From the NCBI GenBank assembly GCA_005774545.1, contig VAUL01000015.1, forward strand, positions 1-61,025: DNA of 61,025 nt. The letters run 5' to 3'. Both the position numbers and the translations under genes were made by a program. Below, one piece after another: positions 1-8,628 of the stretch (positions within the stretch are counted from its first letter, which is position 1; every line of letters starts with the position of its first letter). The DNA is from Deltaproteobacteria bacterium. GTDB lineage: Bacteria; Desulfobacterota; Desulfuromonadia; Desulfuromonadales; BM103. The notes under the pieces are model-generated. The model worked only from the letters and a program-made list of their open reading frames with translations. It searched no databases and was not told where the DNA came from.

Positions 1-334
1 ACAGTCCCGGCGGCGTCACCGCCACCGAATAGCCGCCCTTCGGCAGGTTGATGCCGCTCCCGAGCGGGGCGGAGTTCCCCTTGGGGAGATCGTCGTAGAA
101 GGTGATCCGCTGCGACCCCGCCGGGACGCTCGACGGCAGCGGCGGCGGCGTCACCTGGGCCATCGGCAGCCGCGGCGGCTCGCCCCGGCCGCCGGAGAAG
201 AGGCCGCGCTCGCCGACCATCACGCCGAGGAAGAAGCTGGCGACGGTCACCGCCATCACCAGGATGAGCATGAAAACCATCTGCCGGCGCTCGAAGCGCC
301 GCTGGGTCCTGGTCACAACCGGATGCTCGTTCAT
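1..334 (-). CDS. SPOR-type membrane protein, N-terminal part (truncated by window edge)
   Basis: The ATG at 334 follows a GGGGGAG Shine-Dalgarno, 25 nt after the argS stop. The visible ~111 residues are a short basic cytoplasmic segment (RRFERRQ), one hydrophobic transmembrane helix at about residues 19-41 (FMLILVMAVTVASFFLG), then a Gly/Pro-rich linker. This layout is typical of bitopic proteins carrying a C-terminal SPOR peptidoglycan-binding domain, which often follow argS in Geobacter relatives. The SPOR domain itself would lie outside the window, so the family assignment is inference; the membrane anchor is seen directly. Confidence 0.6.
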   Translation of the reverse strand, partial: MNEHPVVTRTQRRFERRQMVFMLILVMAVTVASFFLGVMVGERGLFSGGRGEPPRLPMAQVTPPPLPSSVPAGSQRITFYDDLPKGNSAPLGSGINLPKGGYSVAVTPPGL

Positions 335-359
335 GACTGGGCTCTCCCCCGCGCTCCGG

Positions 360-2045
360 TCACATCCGCTCAGGGGCCGCCATACCGAGCAGCCCCAGGG
401 CATTGCGCAGGACGATGCGCACGGCGTTGACCAGCAGCAGGCGGGCGCGGGTGACCGCGGGATCGTCGACCAGCACGCGCTGGCGGTTGTAATAGCTGTG
501 GAAGGCCGCCGCCAGCTCCTGCAGGTAGAAGGCGAGACGGTGCGGCTCCAGGCTCTCGGCCGCGCCGGCCACCACCTCGGGGTAGCGGGCGAGCAGGCGG
601 GTCAGGGCCACTTCCTCGTCGAGGGTCAGGGCGGCCAGCTCGGCCTCGCCCGCCGCCGGCAGCGGCACCCCCTGCTCCGCGGCGTTGCGGTTGATGCTGC
701 AGACCCGCGCGTGGGCGTACTGCACGTAAAAGACCGGGTTCTCGTTCCCCTGCTGCTTGGCCAGGTCGATGTCGAAGACCAGCTGGGCGTCGGACCGGCG
801 CATCAGGAAGAAGAACCGCGTGGCGTCGCGGCCGACCTCCTCGATCAGGTCGCGCAGGGTGACGTAGCTGCCGGCGCGCTTGGAGATCTTGACCTCCTCG
901 CCGCCGCGCAGCACCGTGACCATCTGGTGCAGCACGTAGTCGGGCCACCCCTTGGGGATGCCGACGTCGAGGGCCTGCAGGCCAGCGCGCACCCGGGTGA
1001 TGGTGCTGTGGTGGTCGGCGCCCTGTTCGTTGATCACCCGGGAGAAGCCGCGCTGCCACTTGTCGAGGTGGTAGGCGACGTCGGGGACGAAGTAGGTGTA
1101 GCTGCCGTCGGCCTTGCGCATCACCCGGTCCTTGTCGTCGCCGAAGCCGGTGGTGCGCAGCCACAGGGCGTTGTCCGCCTCGAAGGTGTGGCCGCTGGCG
1201 ATCAGCCGGCGCACCACGTCCTCGACCTTGCCGTCGGTGTACAGGGCCGACTCCAGCGAGTAGACGTCGAAGCGCACGTCGAAGGCCTGCAGGTCCTGGT
1301 CCTGCTCGCGGCGCAGGTAGGCCACGGCGAAGCGGCGGATGGCGTCGAGGTCGTGCGGGTCGGCGGCGGCGGTGACGTGCTGGTCGCCGGCATCGACGGT
1401 CTCGCCGGCCAGGTAGCTGCGGGCGACGTCCCTGATGTATTCTCCCTGGTAGCCGTCGGCCGGCCAGCGCTCGTCGCCGGGCTCGATCCCCAGGCAGCGC
1501 GCCTGCACCGACAGGGCCAGGTTGGCGATCTGGGCGCCGGCGTCGTTGTAGTAGAACTCGCGGGTGACGTCCCAGCCGGTGGCGGCGAGCAGGCGGCAGA
1601 GGGTGTCGCCCACCGCGGCGCCGCGGCCGTGGCCGATATGCAGGGGGCCGGTGGGGTTGGCACTAACGAACTCGACCTGCACCTTGCGGCCGGCACCGGT
1701 CGTCGCGCTGCCGAAGACGGCATCCCGGCGCAGGATCTCGTCGAGGGTGCCGAACCAGGCGAGCGGCGCCAGGGTGAAATTGATGAAGCCGGGACCGGCG
1801 ATCTCGAGCCGCCGCCACAGCCCGCCGCCGTCGCCCAGCGCCGTGACCAGCGCCTCGGCCACCTGGCGCGGCGCCTTGCGCTCGGGCTTGGCCAGCATCA
1901 TCGCCAGATTGGTGGCGAAATCGCCGTGGTCGGGGTTCCCCGGCACCTCGAGCTGCACCTCGGGGGCCGCCCCGGAGGCCAGCGTCCCGGTCGCATAGCA
2001 TTCCTGCAGCGCCGCCTGCAGGCGCTGCCGCAGCAGATCCTTCAT
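360..2045 (-). CDS. argS: Arginyl-tRNA synthetase
   Basis: 561 aa, normal length for bacterial ArgRS; charges tRNA-Arg in the cytoplasm. Visible signatures: the class I HIGH motif in [17 protein letters not shown] and a KMSKS-like KISKRAG near the middle, followed by the C-terminal anticodon-binding helical domain with [11 protein letters not shown]. The N-terminal ArgRS-specific domain starts [13 protein letters not shown]. The ATG overlaps the stop of the upstream 58-aa gene (ATGA), so the two are translationally coupled, and the SPOR-type gene follows 25 nt downstream. Confidence 0.97.
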   Translation of the reverse strand: MKDLLRQRLQAALQECYATGTLASGAAPEVQLEVPGNPDHGDFATNLAMMLAKPERKAPRQVAEALVTALGDGGGLWRRLEIAGPGFINFTLAPLAWFGTLDEILRRDAVFGSATTGAGRKVQVEFVSANPTGPLHIGHGRGAAVGDTLCRLLAATGWDVTREFYYNDAGAQIANLALSVQARCLGIEPGDERWPADGYQGEYIRDVARSYLAGETVDAGDQHVTAAADPHDLDAIRRFAVAYLRREQDQDLQAFDVRFDVYSLESALYTDGKVEDVVRRLIASGHTFEADNALWLRTTGFGDDKDRVMRKADGSYTYFVPDVAYHLDKWQRGFSRVINEQGADHHSTITRVRAGLQALDVGIPKGWPDYVLHQMVTVLRGGEEVKISKRAGSYVTLRDLIEEVGRDATRFFFLMRRSDAQLVFDIDLAKQQGNENPVFYVQYAHARVCSINRNAAEQGVPLPAAGEAELAALTLDEEVALTRLLARYPEVVAGAAESLEPHRLAFYLQELAAAFHSYYNRQRVLVDDPAVTRARLLLVNAVRIVLRNALGLLGMAAPERM

Positions 2046-2218
2046 CCCTGCGCCTCCTCGTCGGATGTCGCGGCCGGTTCGGCGGCGCGCTTGCGCAGCG
2101 TGATGTCCTCGCTGAAATCGGGGCAGTGCAGCGTGGCCTCGTCCCCCATGCTGAAGCGCTTGGCGCAGTTGGCACGCCAGGCGCAGACGAGACAGCTCTT
2201 GCGACGATCTTCACTCAT
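2042..2218 (-). CDS. Small conserved Cys4 protein upstream of argS
   Basis: A 58-aa reading frame starting ATG at 2218 and ending TGA at 2042, overlapping the argS start codon by 4 nt. It reads [18 protein letters not shown] and continues to a second Cys-containing segment. Cysteines at 9, 12, 18 and 32 (CxxC-x5-C-x13-C) suggest a small metal-binding knuckle. A near-consensus promoter lies 36 nt upstream, which makes this the first gene of the argS transcript. I recognise no function; codon use and coupling to argS support that it is real. Confidence 0.72.
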   Translation of the reverse strand: MSEDRRKSCLVCAWRANCAKRFSMGDEATLHCPDFSEDITLRKRAAEPAATSDEEAQG

Positions 2219-2253
2219 GGAACCGGTCCGGGATAGAGACTGTAAAGCGGGAT

Positions 2254-2282
2254 ATGTTAGCGTTCCGCCCGGCCACTGTCAA
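2254..2282 (-). promoter_or_regulatory. Promoter of the argS operon
   Basis: On the minus strand TTGACA (2282-2277) and TAACAT (2259-2254) are separated by exactly 17 nt, close to sigma-70 consensus. It sits in the 89-nt gap between the divIC stop and the 58-aa gene. Confidence 0.8.
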
Positions 2283-2307
2283 GGCGCCGGCCGGCGGAAG
2301 CCCGGCA

Positions 2308-2658
2308 TCAGCGCGGGGGGGCGGCGGGAGCGGCGGCAGGCGCCGGCGACTGCTTGCTGGCGAACTGGTAGACGACCTCGTCGTCGCGTACCATCCCGAG
2401 CTGCGAACGGGCCATCCGCTCGAGGTGGTGGCGGTCGGAACTGAGCGAGGCGATCTCCTTGCGCAGACCGCCGTTGACCTCTTCGACCTCCCCCAGCTGC
2501 TGCTGCAGGGCGGTGCGCTGCTGTTTGAGCTTGATGATGTGCAGGATGCCGCGGTTGCTGAACAGGGCGAACAGGAAGATCACCGCGGCGACGCCGAGCG
2601 GCCACCACGGCATGCGCCGCGGCGAGGAACCGGTTGCTGGTGGGTTCTTTTCGCTCAT
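2308..2658 (-). CDS. Septum formation initiator family protein (DivIC/FtsB)
   Basis: 116 aa from the ATG at 2658: a short polar N-terminus (MSEKNPPATGSSPRRM), one transmembrane helix (PLGVAAVIFLFALFS), then a coiled coil (LKQQRTALQQQLGEVEEVN) and a short basic/Ala-Pro tail. This is the DivIC/FtsB layout, a bitopic division protein that pairs with FtsL-type partners. An in-frame ATG at 2679 and further ones upstream exist but none has a convincing Shine-Dalgarno, so the start is uncertain. It lies 132 nt downstream of lptD and may be the last gene of the trp-lptD transcript. Confidence 0.8.
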   Translation of the reverse strand: MSEKNPPATGSSPRRMPWWPLGVAAVIFLFALFSNRGILHIIKLKQQRTALQQQLGEVEEVNGGLRKEIASLSSDRHHLERMARSQLGMVRDDEVVYQFASKQSPAPAAAPAAPPR

Positions 2659-2790
2659 CGGGAGGTCGGTCGCCTTCATCCCCGGGGAAGAGCCCGGCCA
2701 TGGACATTGGCCACCATACTCCCCCAACATTAAAAAAAAATCAAGCACTCATCGGCAGGCAGCCCAAAAAAAAGCCGGCCGCACCGTTAC

Positions 2791-5529
2791 TTACGGAGCC
2801 GCAGCCTGGTCGACGGCGCCGTCCGGCGCGGTCAGCTTGGTGCCGAAGCCACCGACGCGACCGATCCCGGAGAGCGCGAAGCCGGCCATGATCTCGTTGT
2901 TGTCCGAGCCGCCGTCCTTGGAGGAGCGGTTGCGCAGCGACAGGAAGAGGCTCCAGCACCGCGACCGGTACTCGAGGTTGAGCAGGCTCTCCAGCGACTG
3001 CCCTTCGCGGAAGTCGTAGCGCTCGCGGAATTCGGCGTAGACCGGCGCCAGCAGGGAGGTCGCCAGCCGCAGGTCGAGGTAGTCGGTCGGATCGTCGCTG
3101 TAGCTGCTGCTCAGGTAGGTATAGTGGAGCGCCGCGGTGTTGCCGTACCTGCCGGAATAGCGCGCCGACGCCGTCAGGCGGGAAAAGCGCTGGTCGCCGT
3201 AGACCGGGGCGAGGGCATCGAGGCTCAGGGCGGTTTCGGCGGTCGGCCGCGCCTCCGCTTCGATGCGCAGCTCCGAGAACGGCTGCGGGTCGGCCAGGTC
3301 GTCGTCGCGTTCGACGGCGATGTCGTAGCTCTGCGACAGGCGCAGGTTGAGCAGTTCCCGGTAGGAGGGGGCGCCGGCGGCATCGGCGGCCCGCCCGGTC
3401 AGCCGGTTGACCAGGGCGTACTCGATGCGGTTGGCCGGGCCGATCCGGTCGTAGACGTCGTAGTACGGCAGGCGCGCCTGGGAGCTGTCCGGGATGTAGC
3501 GGTAGGTGACCTGCGGTTCGATGCTGTGGCGGAGTTTCTCGAAGCCGAAGCCGGTGAACGGATAGACCCGGGCAAGCCGGGTGCTCGCGGTCAGCGCGTA
3601 GTCGCCGACCAGGCTCTCGTTGTCGTAATCGTCGCGGCTGAGCAGGTCGTCGGTGCTGTCGACATGGTAGTAGCGGCCGTGGGCGGCAACCGACGGCGTC
3701 AGCTCGAGCCAGCTGCCGGGGCGCAGCACGGCGCTCAGTTCCGGGTTGAGGTAGTAGCGCAGCCCGTCGACGCCGTCCTGGCGCACGAAGTTGGTCAGCA
3801 GGTTCTCCATACGCGCATAGAGCGGCGACGTCCCCAGGCGCTTGAGGGGGACGCTCACGTTGATCTCCGGAAGCCGCTGCGGAATCCGGTCGTTGTCGAT
3901 CAGCTCCTCCTCGAGGTCGCGGATGTACTGCGCCAGCACCGTGACATTGAGACGGTCCCAGTTGCGCTGCAGCATCAGGGTGGAGACCGCCTGGTCGCGG
4001 GTATACTCCTCGGCGACGTCGCCGAAATCCTCGAAGTACTCGATGTCCTCGACGTAGTCGACATCGGCGGTGAGACGGAAGCCGCCGGGGAGGCTGTTCC
4101 CCCGGTGGCGCCACTTGAAGGCGAAGGTGTCGTCGTTGCCGCGCACCCCCGTCACCCGGTAGGCCAGGGCCTCGCCGGCATTGTCGCTGCCGAGCAGGTA
4201 GCGGAACTCCGCGCCGGTGCCGACGCCGATCCGGGAGAGGTAGTCGAGGTAGAGGGTGGCGTCGAGATGGCGGTCGATCACCTCGTACCAGGCCAGTGAC
4301 AGCATCCCGCCCTTGCGGCTGGAATAGCCGGCCCGCGGCAGCAGGAAGCCGGATTCGCGCTCGGCCTTGGCCGGGAAGATCAGGTAGGGGAGATAGAGGA
4401 CCGGCGTGTTGCGGATTTCGAACCAGACGTTGCGCGCGGTCGCGTAGCGGCCGAGGGTGACGTTGACCCGGTCGGCGGTGAACTGCCAGTCGGGGATGTC
4501 GCCGTCGCAGGTGGTGAAGCTCCCCCCCCGGACCTGGTAGGTCGCCTCGCCGAGACGCTCGATCTCCTCGCCGGCCAGGTGGAAGTTGCGCTGGCGGATG
4601 AACACCCGGCTGTTGCGGGCCAGTCCCATGCGCGTGGCGAGGTTGGCCTGCAGGCTGCTCCCCTGCATCTCGGCGTCGGGCTCGGCCAGGCGGAAATAGC
4701 CGTTGGCCGCGACATCGCGGGTGCTCTCCTGCCAGATCAGCTCGGCGGCGTTCAGGGTGATGTCGCCCTGCTGCAGGGCGACGTTGCCGCTGGCCCGGGC
4801 GAGGCGGTTGTCGTTGTCGACATCGAGGCGGTCGGCGGCGAGCGACACCGGCGGCTCGGCCGGGGCGGCCGGTGCGGCCGGCGGCAGCGGGCGCGCCGCC
4901 GGGGCCGTAACCGGGGCGACGGCGCGCGGGACGATGGCGGCCACCGGGACTGCAGCCGGGGCGGCGACCGGCCGGGGCGGCGCCGCCGCGGGCCGTTCGA
5001 GCACCGTCACGGCGGTCGTCGGGAGGAGGATGTCGTCTTCGCCGCCGGGCGCCGCCAGCGCGACGAAGCGGGAGACGCCGAGGGTGGCGAGCAGGGCGGC
5101 CTCCTCGGGGCGGCGGCCGAACTCCGCCAAGGCGTCGAGCAGCTGCCGCAGCCCTGCCGGATCGGCATCCTGACGGGCCACCAGCCGGCCGGAAACGGGT
5201 GCGGGGCCTTCCGCCGCCGCCAGCGGGAGGACGTCGCCGGCCGGGAGCCGGTTCAGGAACGCCTCGCCGAGCCAGCCGTAGTCGAGCTCGCGGTAGCGGC
5301 TCAGCCAGGGGTGCAGCTCGGCGTCGGAGCGGAACAGGCGCACGCTCACCGGGGTGCCGAGCCGCGCCGCCAAAAGTTCGCTCAGCACCCGGGCATCGCT
5401 CTCGCCGCGCACCGGCCCCTCCCCGGCCACGAAGCCGATCGAGACGGCCGCGGCGGCAAGGGGCGCCGACAGCACGAACGTGCCGCACAGGCACAACAGC
5501 ACCAGAAAGATTTGCAGGCTCCGCCTCAT
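2791..5529 (-). CDS. lptD: LPS-assembly protein LptD with an unusual periplasmic-binding-protein-like N-terminal domain
   Basis: 912 aa. The ATG at 5529 has GGGAG 5 nt upstream; a GTG two codons earlier is possible. Residues 1-28 are a signal peptide. Residues ~29-160 (VSIGFVAGEGPVRGESDARV, LDYGWLGEAFLNRLP, LLATLGVSRFVAL) resemble a shortened PhnD-like solute-binding fold. Residues ~172-228 are an Ala/Pro linker. Residues ~229-330 match the LptD/OstA-like beta-jellyroll (LAADRLDVDNDNRLARASGN), and the remainder is the outer-membrane beta-barrel that inserts LPS in the outer leaflet, with an aromatic-rich C-terminal half. The usual LptD has no such N-terminal domain; the fold call for that part is inference. 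Located 19 nt downstream of folC. Confidence 0.87.
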   Translation of the reverse strand: MRRSLQIFLVLLCLCGTFVLSAPLAAAAVSIGFVAGEGPVRGESDARVLSELLAARLGTPVSVRLFRSDAELHPWLSRYRELDYGWLGEAFLNRLPAGDVLPLAAAEGPAPVSGRLVARQDADPAGLRQLLDALAEFGRRPEEAALLATLGVSRFVALAAPGGEDDILLPTTAVTVLERPAAAPPRPVAAPAAVPVAAIVPRAVAPVTAPAARPLPPAAPAAPAEPPVSLAADRLDVDNDNRLARASGNVALQQGDITLNAAELIWQESTRDVAANGYFRLAEPDAEMQGSSLQANLATRMGLARNSRVFIRQRNFHLAGEEIERLGEATYQVRGGSFTTCDGDIPDWQFTADRVNVTLGRYATARNVWFEIRNTPVLYLPYLIFPAKAERESGFLLPRAGYSSRKGGMLSLAWYEVIDRHLDATLYLDYLSRIGVGTGAEFRYLLGSDNAGEALAYRVTGVRGNDDTFAFKWRHRGNSLPGGFRLTADVDYVEDIEYFEDFGDVAEEYTRDQAVSTLMLQRNWDRLNVTVLAQYIRDLEEELIDNDRIPQRLPEINVSVPLKRLGTSPLYARMENLLTNFVRQDGVDGLRYYLNPELSAVLRPGSWLELTPSVAAHGRYYHVDSTDDLLSRDDYDNESLVGDYALTASTRLARVYPFTGFGFEKLRHSIEPQVTYRYIPDSSQARLPYYDVYDRIGPANRIEYALVNRLTGRAADAAGAPSYRELLNLRLSQSYDIAVERDDDLADPQPFSELRIEAEARPTAETALSLDALAPVYGDQRFSRLTASARYSGRYGNTAALHYTYLSSSYSDDPTDYLDLRLATSLLAPVYAEFRERYDFREGQSLESLLNLEYRSRCWSLFLSLRNRSSKDGGSDNNEIMAGFALSGIGRVGGFGTKLTAPDGAVDQAAAP

Positions 5530-5548
5530 CAGCACTCCCGCCCCGCGC

Positions 5549-6841
5549 TCAGCGGCCTTCCTTCAGATCAGTCAGGGACCAGGCGGCATCGGCACAGAGC
5601 AGGCCGCGCACCGCCGCCACCAGGTAAAGCGATCCGGCCGCGACCACCACCTCGTCGCGCTGCCGGTCGGTCAGGGCCGCGGCCAGCGCCGCAGCCGGAT
5701 CGGCAAACGTCCGGGCCGGCACCCCCGCGTCCCAGGCCCAGCCGGCCAGCACCTCGGCCGGAACGGTCACGCCGTCGGGGACCGGGGTCACATACAGGGC
5801 CCGGACCAGGGGGGCCAGCGGCGCGAAGACCTCGGCCGGAAGCCGCTGCCCGCTCAACCCGGCGACCAGCCGCACCGGCCGGCGCACCTCGTCGGCCAGG
5901 TAGCGGGCGAGAGCCGCCGCCCCCGCCGGGTTGTGGGCGCCGTCGAGCAGCACGGCCGGCGGCGTCCCCCACCACTCCAGCCGCCCGGGCCAGCGCGCCG
6001 TCTCCCCGGCCCGCGCCAGGGCCGCGTCGGCGATGGGCATACCGGCCTGGCGCAGGCGCACCGCCCCGGCCAGCGCCTGGGCATAGTTGGCCAACTGGTG
6101 GATGCCGGGGAGCGCGCAGCGCAAACCGCTCAACTCCGCCCCCGGGGCACGGAACCACATGGCCGCGTGGTCGCCGCCCCAGAGATAATCGCTGCCGGCC
6201 TGCCAGAGCGGCGCCCGGCGGGCCGCGGCCGTCGCCGCGATCACCGCCGCCGCGTCGGGGGGCTGCACGCCGCTGACCACCGGCACCGCCGGCTTGATGA
6301 TCCCCGCCTTCTCGGCGGCGATGGCGGCCAGCGTCTCGCCGAGATGCTCGCGGTGATCGAAAGACACCGGGGTGATCAGGCACAGGGCCGGATCGACCGC
6401 GTTGGTGGCGTCCAGGCGGCCGCCCATGCCGGTCTCCAGCACGGCGACCTCGACGGCGGCGTCGCGAAAGGCCAGCAGGGCCAGCGCCGTCGTCGCCTCG
6501 AAGAAGGTCGCCGGGATCCCCGCCGCCGCGGCCTGCACCTCCCCGGCCAGGACCGGCAGCCGGCCGCGCGCCAGCGGCACGCCGTCGATGCGCACCCGCT
6601 CGGTGAAATCGTGCAGGTGCGGCGACGTGTACAGGCCGACCCGGTAGCCGGCATGGCGGAGAATCTCCGCCAGGAAGACGCTGACCGACCCCTTGCCGTT
6701 GGTCCCGGCCACGTGCAGGCAGCGAAACGCCTGCTGCGGGTCGCCGAGCCGCGCGAGCAGCCCGGTGATGTTCTGCAGGCCGAGCTTGATGCCGAACTGC
6801 TGCAGGCCGTAGAGCCAGGCGAGGCTCTCGTCCGGCGTCAC
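5549..6841 (-). CDS. folC: Folylpolyglutamate synthase / dihydrofolate synthase
   Basis: 430 aa, cytoplasmic Mur-ligase-family enzyme that adds glutamate to (dihydro)pteroate/folate. Visible: the P-loop HVAGTNGKGSVSVFLAEIL, the omega-loop region YTSPHLHDFTERVRIDG, ETGMGGRLDATN and the SFDHREHLG metal site, then the C-terminal domain with LLDGAHNPAG. I chose the GTG at 6841, two nt after the accD stop, because homology starts directly behind it (VTPDESLAWLYGLQ). The accD-folC pairing is common in proteobacteria. Confidence 0.95.
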   Translation of the reverse strand: MTPDESLAWLYGLQQFGIKLGLQNITGLLARLGDPQQAFRCLHVAGTNGKGSVSVFLAEILRHAGYRVGLYTSPHLHDFTERVRIDGVPLARGRLPVLAGEVQAAAAGIPATFFEATTALALLAFRDAAVEVAVLETGMGGRLDATNAVDPALCLITPVSFDHREHLGETLAAIAAEKAGIIKPAVPVVSGVQPPDAAAVIAATAAARRAPLWQAGSDYLWGGDHAAMWFRAPGAELSGLRCALPGIHQLANYAQALAGAVRLRQAGMPIADAALARAGETARWPGRLEWWGTPPAVLLDGAHNPAGAAALARYLADEVRRPVRLVAGLSGQRLPAEVFAPLAPLVRALYVTPVPDGVTVPAEVLAGWAWDAGVPARTFADPAAALAAALTDRQRDEVVVAAGSLYLVAAVRGLLCADAAWSLTDLKEGR

Positions 6842-6843
6842 GG

Positions 6844-7710
6844 TCAGGCCGCGGGCGCCGGCTGTCTCGTCAGGATGCGAAGAATCTGCGCCAGCCGCTC
6901 CTTCATCTCGCGGCGCGGCACGATCATGTCGACCATGCCGTGCTCGAGCAGGTATTCGGAGCGTTGGAACCCTTCCGGCAGCTTCTGGCGGATCGTCTGC
7001 TCGATGACGCGCGGGCCGGCGAAGCCGATCAGCGCACGCGGTTCGGCGATGTTGAGGTCGCCGAGCATGGCGAAGCTCGCCGTCACCCCGCCGGTGGTCG
7101 GGTCGGTGAGGATCGACAGAAACGGGATCCCCGCCTTCCTGAGCTTGGCCAGCGCGGCGCTGCTCTTGGCCATCTGCATCAGGGAGAGGATGCTCTCCTG
7201 CATGCGCGCCCCGCCCGACGACGAGAAGACCAGCACCGGCTGGCGCTTCTCCAGCCCCAGTTCGATGGCGCGGGTCACCTTCTCGCCGACCACCGACCCC
7301 ATGCTGCCGCCGAGGAAACCGAAGTCGAACACCGCGACGACGACCGGCAGCCCGTCGAGGGTGCCGCTGCCGGTGATGAGCGCGTCGCCGCCGCCGCTCT
7401 TGGCGACGGCCGCCTTGATCCGGTCGCTGTACTTCTTGGAATCCTTGAACTTGAGGAAGTCGACCGAGGTCATGCCGGGGTCGGTTTCCGCGAAGGAACC
7501 CTCGTCGAGCACCAGGGCGATCCGCTCGCGGGCGCTGATGCGGAAGTGGTGGTCGCACTTCGGGCAGACGTTCAGGTTGCGCTCGATCTCGCGGGTGTAG
7601 AGGGTCTCGTCGCAGTTCTTGCACTTGGTCCACAACCCCTCGGGCATGTGGACCTTCTTCGCCTCGACGGGCGTCGCGATCGGTGCTTTCGATTTCTTGA
7701 ACCAAGCCAT
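6844..7710 (-). CDS. accD: Acetyl-CoA carboxylase carboxyltransferase subunit beta
   Basis: 288 aa. Start at the ATG at 7710 because a perfect GGAGG lies 8 nt upstream and the protein begins MAWFKK as in the family. A four-Cys zinc ribbon (C30, C33, C49, C52: TKCKNC and CPKC) is followed by the crotonase-like carboxyltransferase domain with [18 protein letters not shown] and the acyl-CoA site [15 protein letters not shown]. It pairs with AccA (not in the window) to carboxylate acetyl-CoA for fatty acid synthesis. It lies 55 nt after trpA and nearly touches folC. Confidence 0.97.
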   Translation of the reverse strand: MAWFKKSKAPIATPVEAKKVHMPEGLWTKCKNCDETLYTREIERNLNVCPKCDHHFRISARERIALVLDEGSFAETDPGMTSVDFLKFKDSKKYSDRIKAAVAKSGGGDALITGSGTLDGLPVVVAVFDFGFLGGSMGSVVGEKVTRAIELGLEKRQPVLVFSSSGGARMQESILSLMQMAKSSAALAKLRKAGIPFLSILTDPTTGGVTASFAMLGDLNIAEPRALIGFAGPRVIEQTIRQKLPEGFQRSEYLLEHGMVDMIVPRREMKERLAQILRILTRQPAPAA

Positions 7711-7765
7711 CTTCAGGCCTCCTTGACCGGCATGCGGCATGAGCCGGCCGGATGTGGGGTCAACA

Positions 7766-8572
7766 TCAAGCTGCGTCCGGGGTGACGGCCGCCTTCAGCG
7801 CCCGTGCGAACCCCTGCACTTCTTCGATCAGCCGCGGCGAGCCGGCGTGGGTCGCAATCACCTTGACCAGGGCGCTGCCGACCACCACCGCATCGGCAAA
7901 CCCCGCCACGGCGCGGGCATCGTCCGGCGTCGTCACGCCGAAGCCGACGGCCACCGGCACCGCGCTGTGCCGGCGCACCTCGGCGACAGCCCCGGCAATG
8001 GCGGCCGGATCGACCGCCTGCGTGCCGGTGACGCCGGTCATCGACACGTAGTAGAGAAAACCTTCCGCCGCGCCGGCCAGCCGGGCCATGCGCGCCTCGG
8101 GGGTGGTCGGCGCCAGCAGGGTGATCAGGTCGACGCCGGCGGCGCGCAGCTGGGGGTGCAGCTCGCCGGCCTCCTCGGGCGGGAGGTCGACCAGCAGCAG
8201 GCCGTCGACGCCGGCCGCCGCGGCATCGCGGGCAAAGGCGTCGGCGCCGTAGCGGAACACCGGGTTGAAATAGCCCATCAGGACGATCGGCACGTTGGTG
8301 TGCCGGCGCACCCTGGCCACCAGCGCCAGCACGCCGTGCAGCGTGGTGCCGGCCGCCAGGGCCCGCTCGGCGGCGGCCTGGATGGTCGGCCCGTCGGCCA
8401 TCGGGTCGGAGAACGGAAAACCGATCTCCAGCAGGTCGACACCGGCCCCGACCAGGGCGTGAATCACCTGCTCGCTGGTTTCGAGATCGGGGTCGCCGGC
8501 GGTCAGGTAGGTGACCAGCGCCTTTTCTCCGCGCTGCCGCAGGGCTTCAAAAGTATGCGCTATCCGTGACAT
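7766..8572 (-). CDS. trpA: Tryptophan synthase alpha subunit
   Basis: 268 aa TIM barrel releasing indole from indole-3-glycerol phosphate. The ATG at 8572 starts [12 protein letters not shown]; an upstream in-frame ATG lacks support. Catalytic Glu is in [19 protein letters not shown] and the second catalytic Asp in the family's YLTAGDPD segment; [10 protein letters not shown] is the usual loop. It is separated from trpB by a DEAD-box helicase gene, which is an atypical arrangement since trpB and trpA are normally adjacent. Confidence 0.97.
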   Translation of the reverse strand: MSRIAHTFEALRQRGEKALVTYLTAGDPDLETSEQVIHALVGAGVDLLEIGFPFSDPMADGPTIQAAAERALAAGTTLHGVLALVARVRRHTNVPIVLMGYFNPVFRYGADAFARDAAAAGVDGLLLVDLPPEEAGELHPQLRAAGVDLITLLAPTTPEARMARLAGAAEGFLYYVSMTGVTGTQAVDPAAIAGAVAEVRRHSAVPVAVGFGVTTPDDARAVAGFADAVVVGSALVKVIATHAGSPRLIEEVQGFARALKAAVTPDAA

Positions 8573-8628
8573 GCATCCGCCATCAGGGTTTGCGAGCTGT
8601 GGGATTTTACCGGAACCGGGGCGTACAT

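Noticed and set aside
102-2444. 780-codon plus-strand frame across argS and divIC
   Set aside because: Crosses three real minus-strand genes and a promoter, with no family similarity.
2659-2790. Extended N-terminus or a mini-ORF upstream of divIC
   Set aside because: Several ATGs exist, including one giving a 13-codon frame ending on a divIC ATG, but the GGGGGAG is only 1 nt from it and the encoded residues are not family-like. Left as start uncertainty only.
2741-5494. 917-codon minus-strand frame overlapping lptD
   Set aside because: Alternative frame of lptD, very rich in Arg/Pro/Gly; the lptD frame has a signal peptide and the family motifs.
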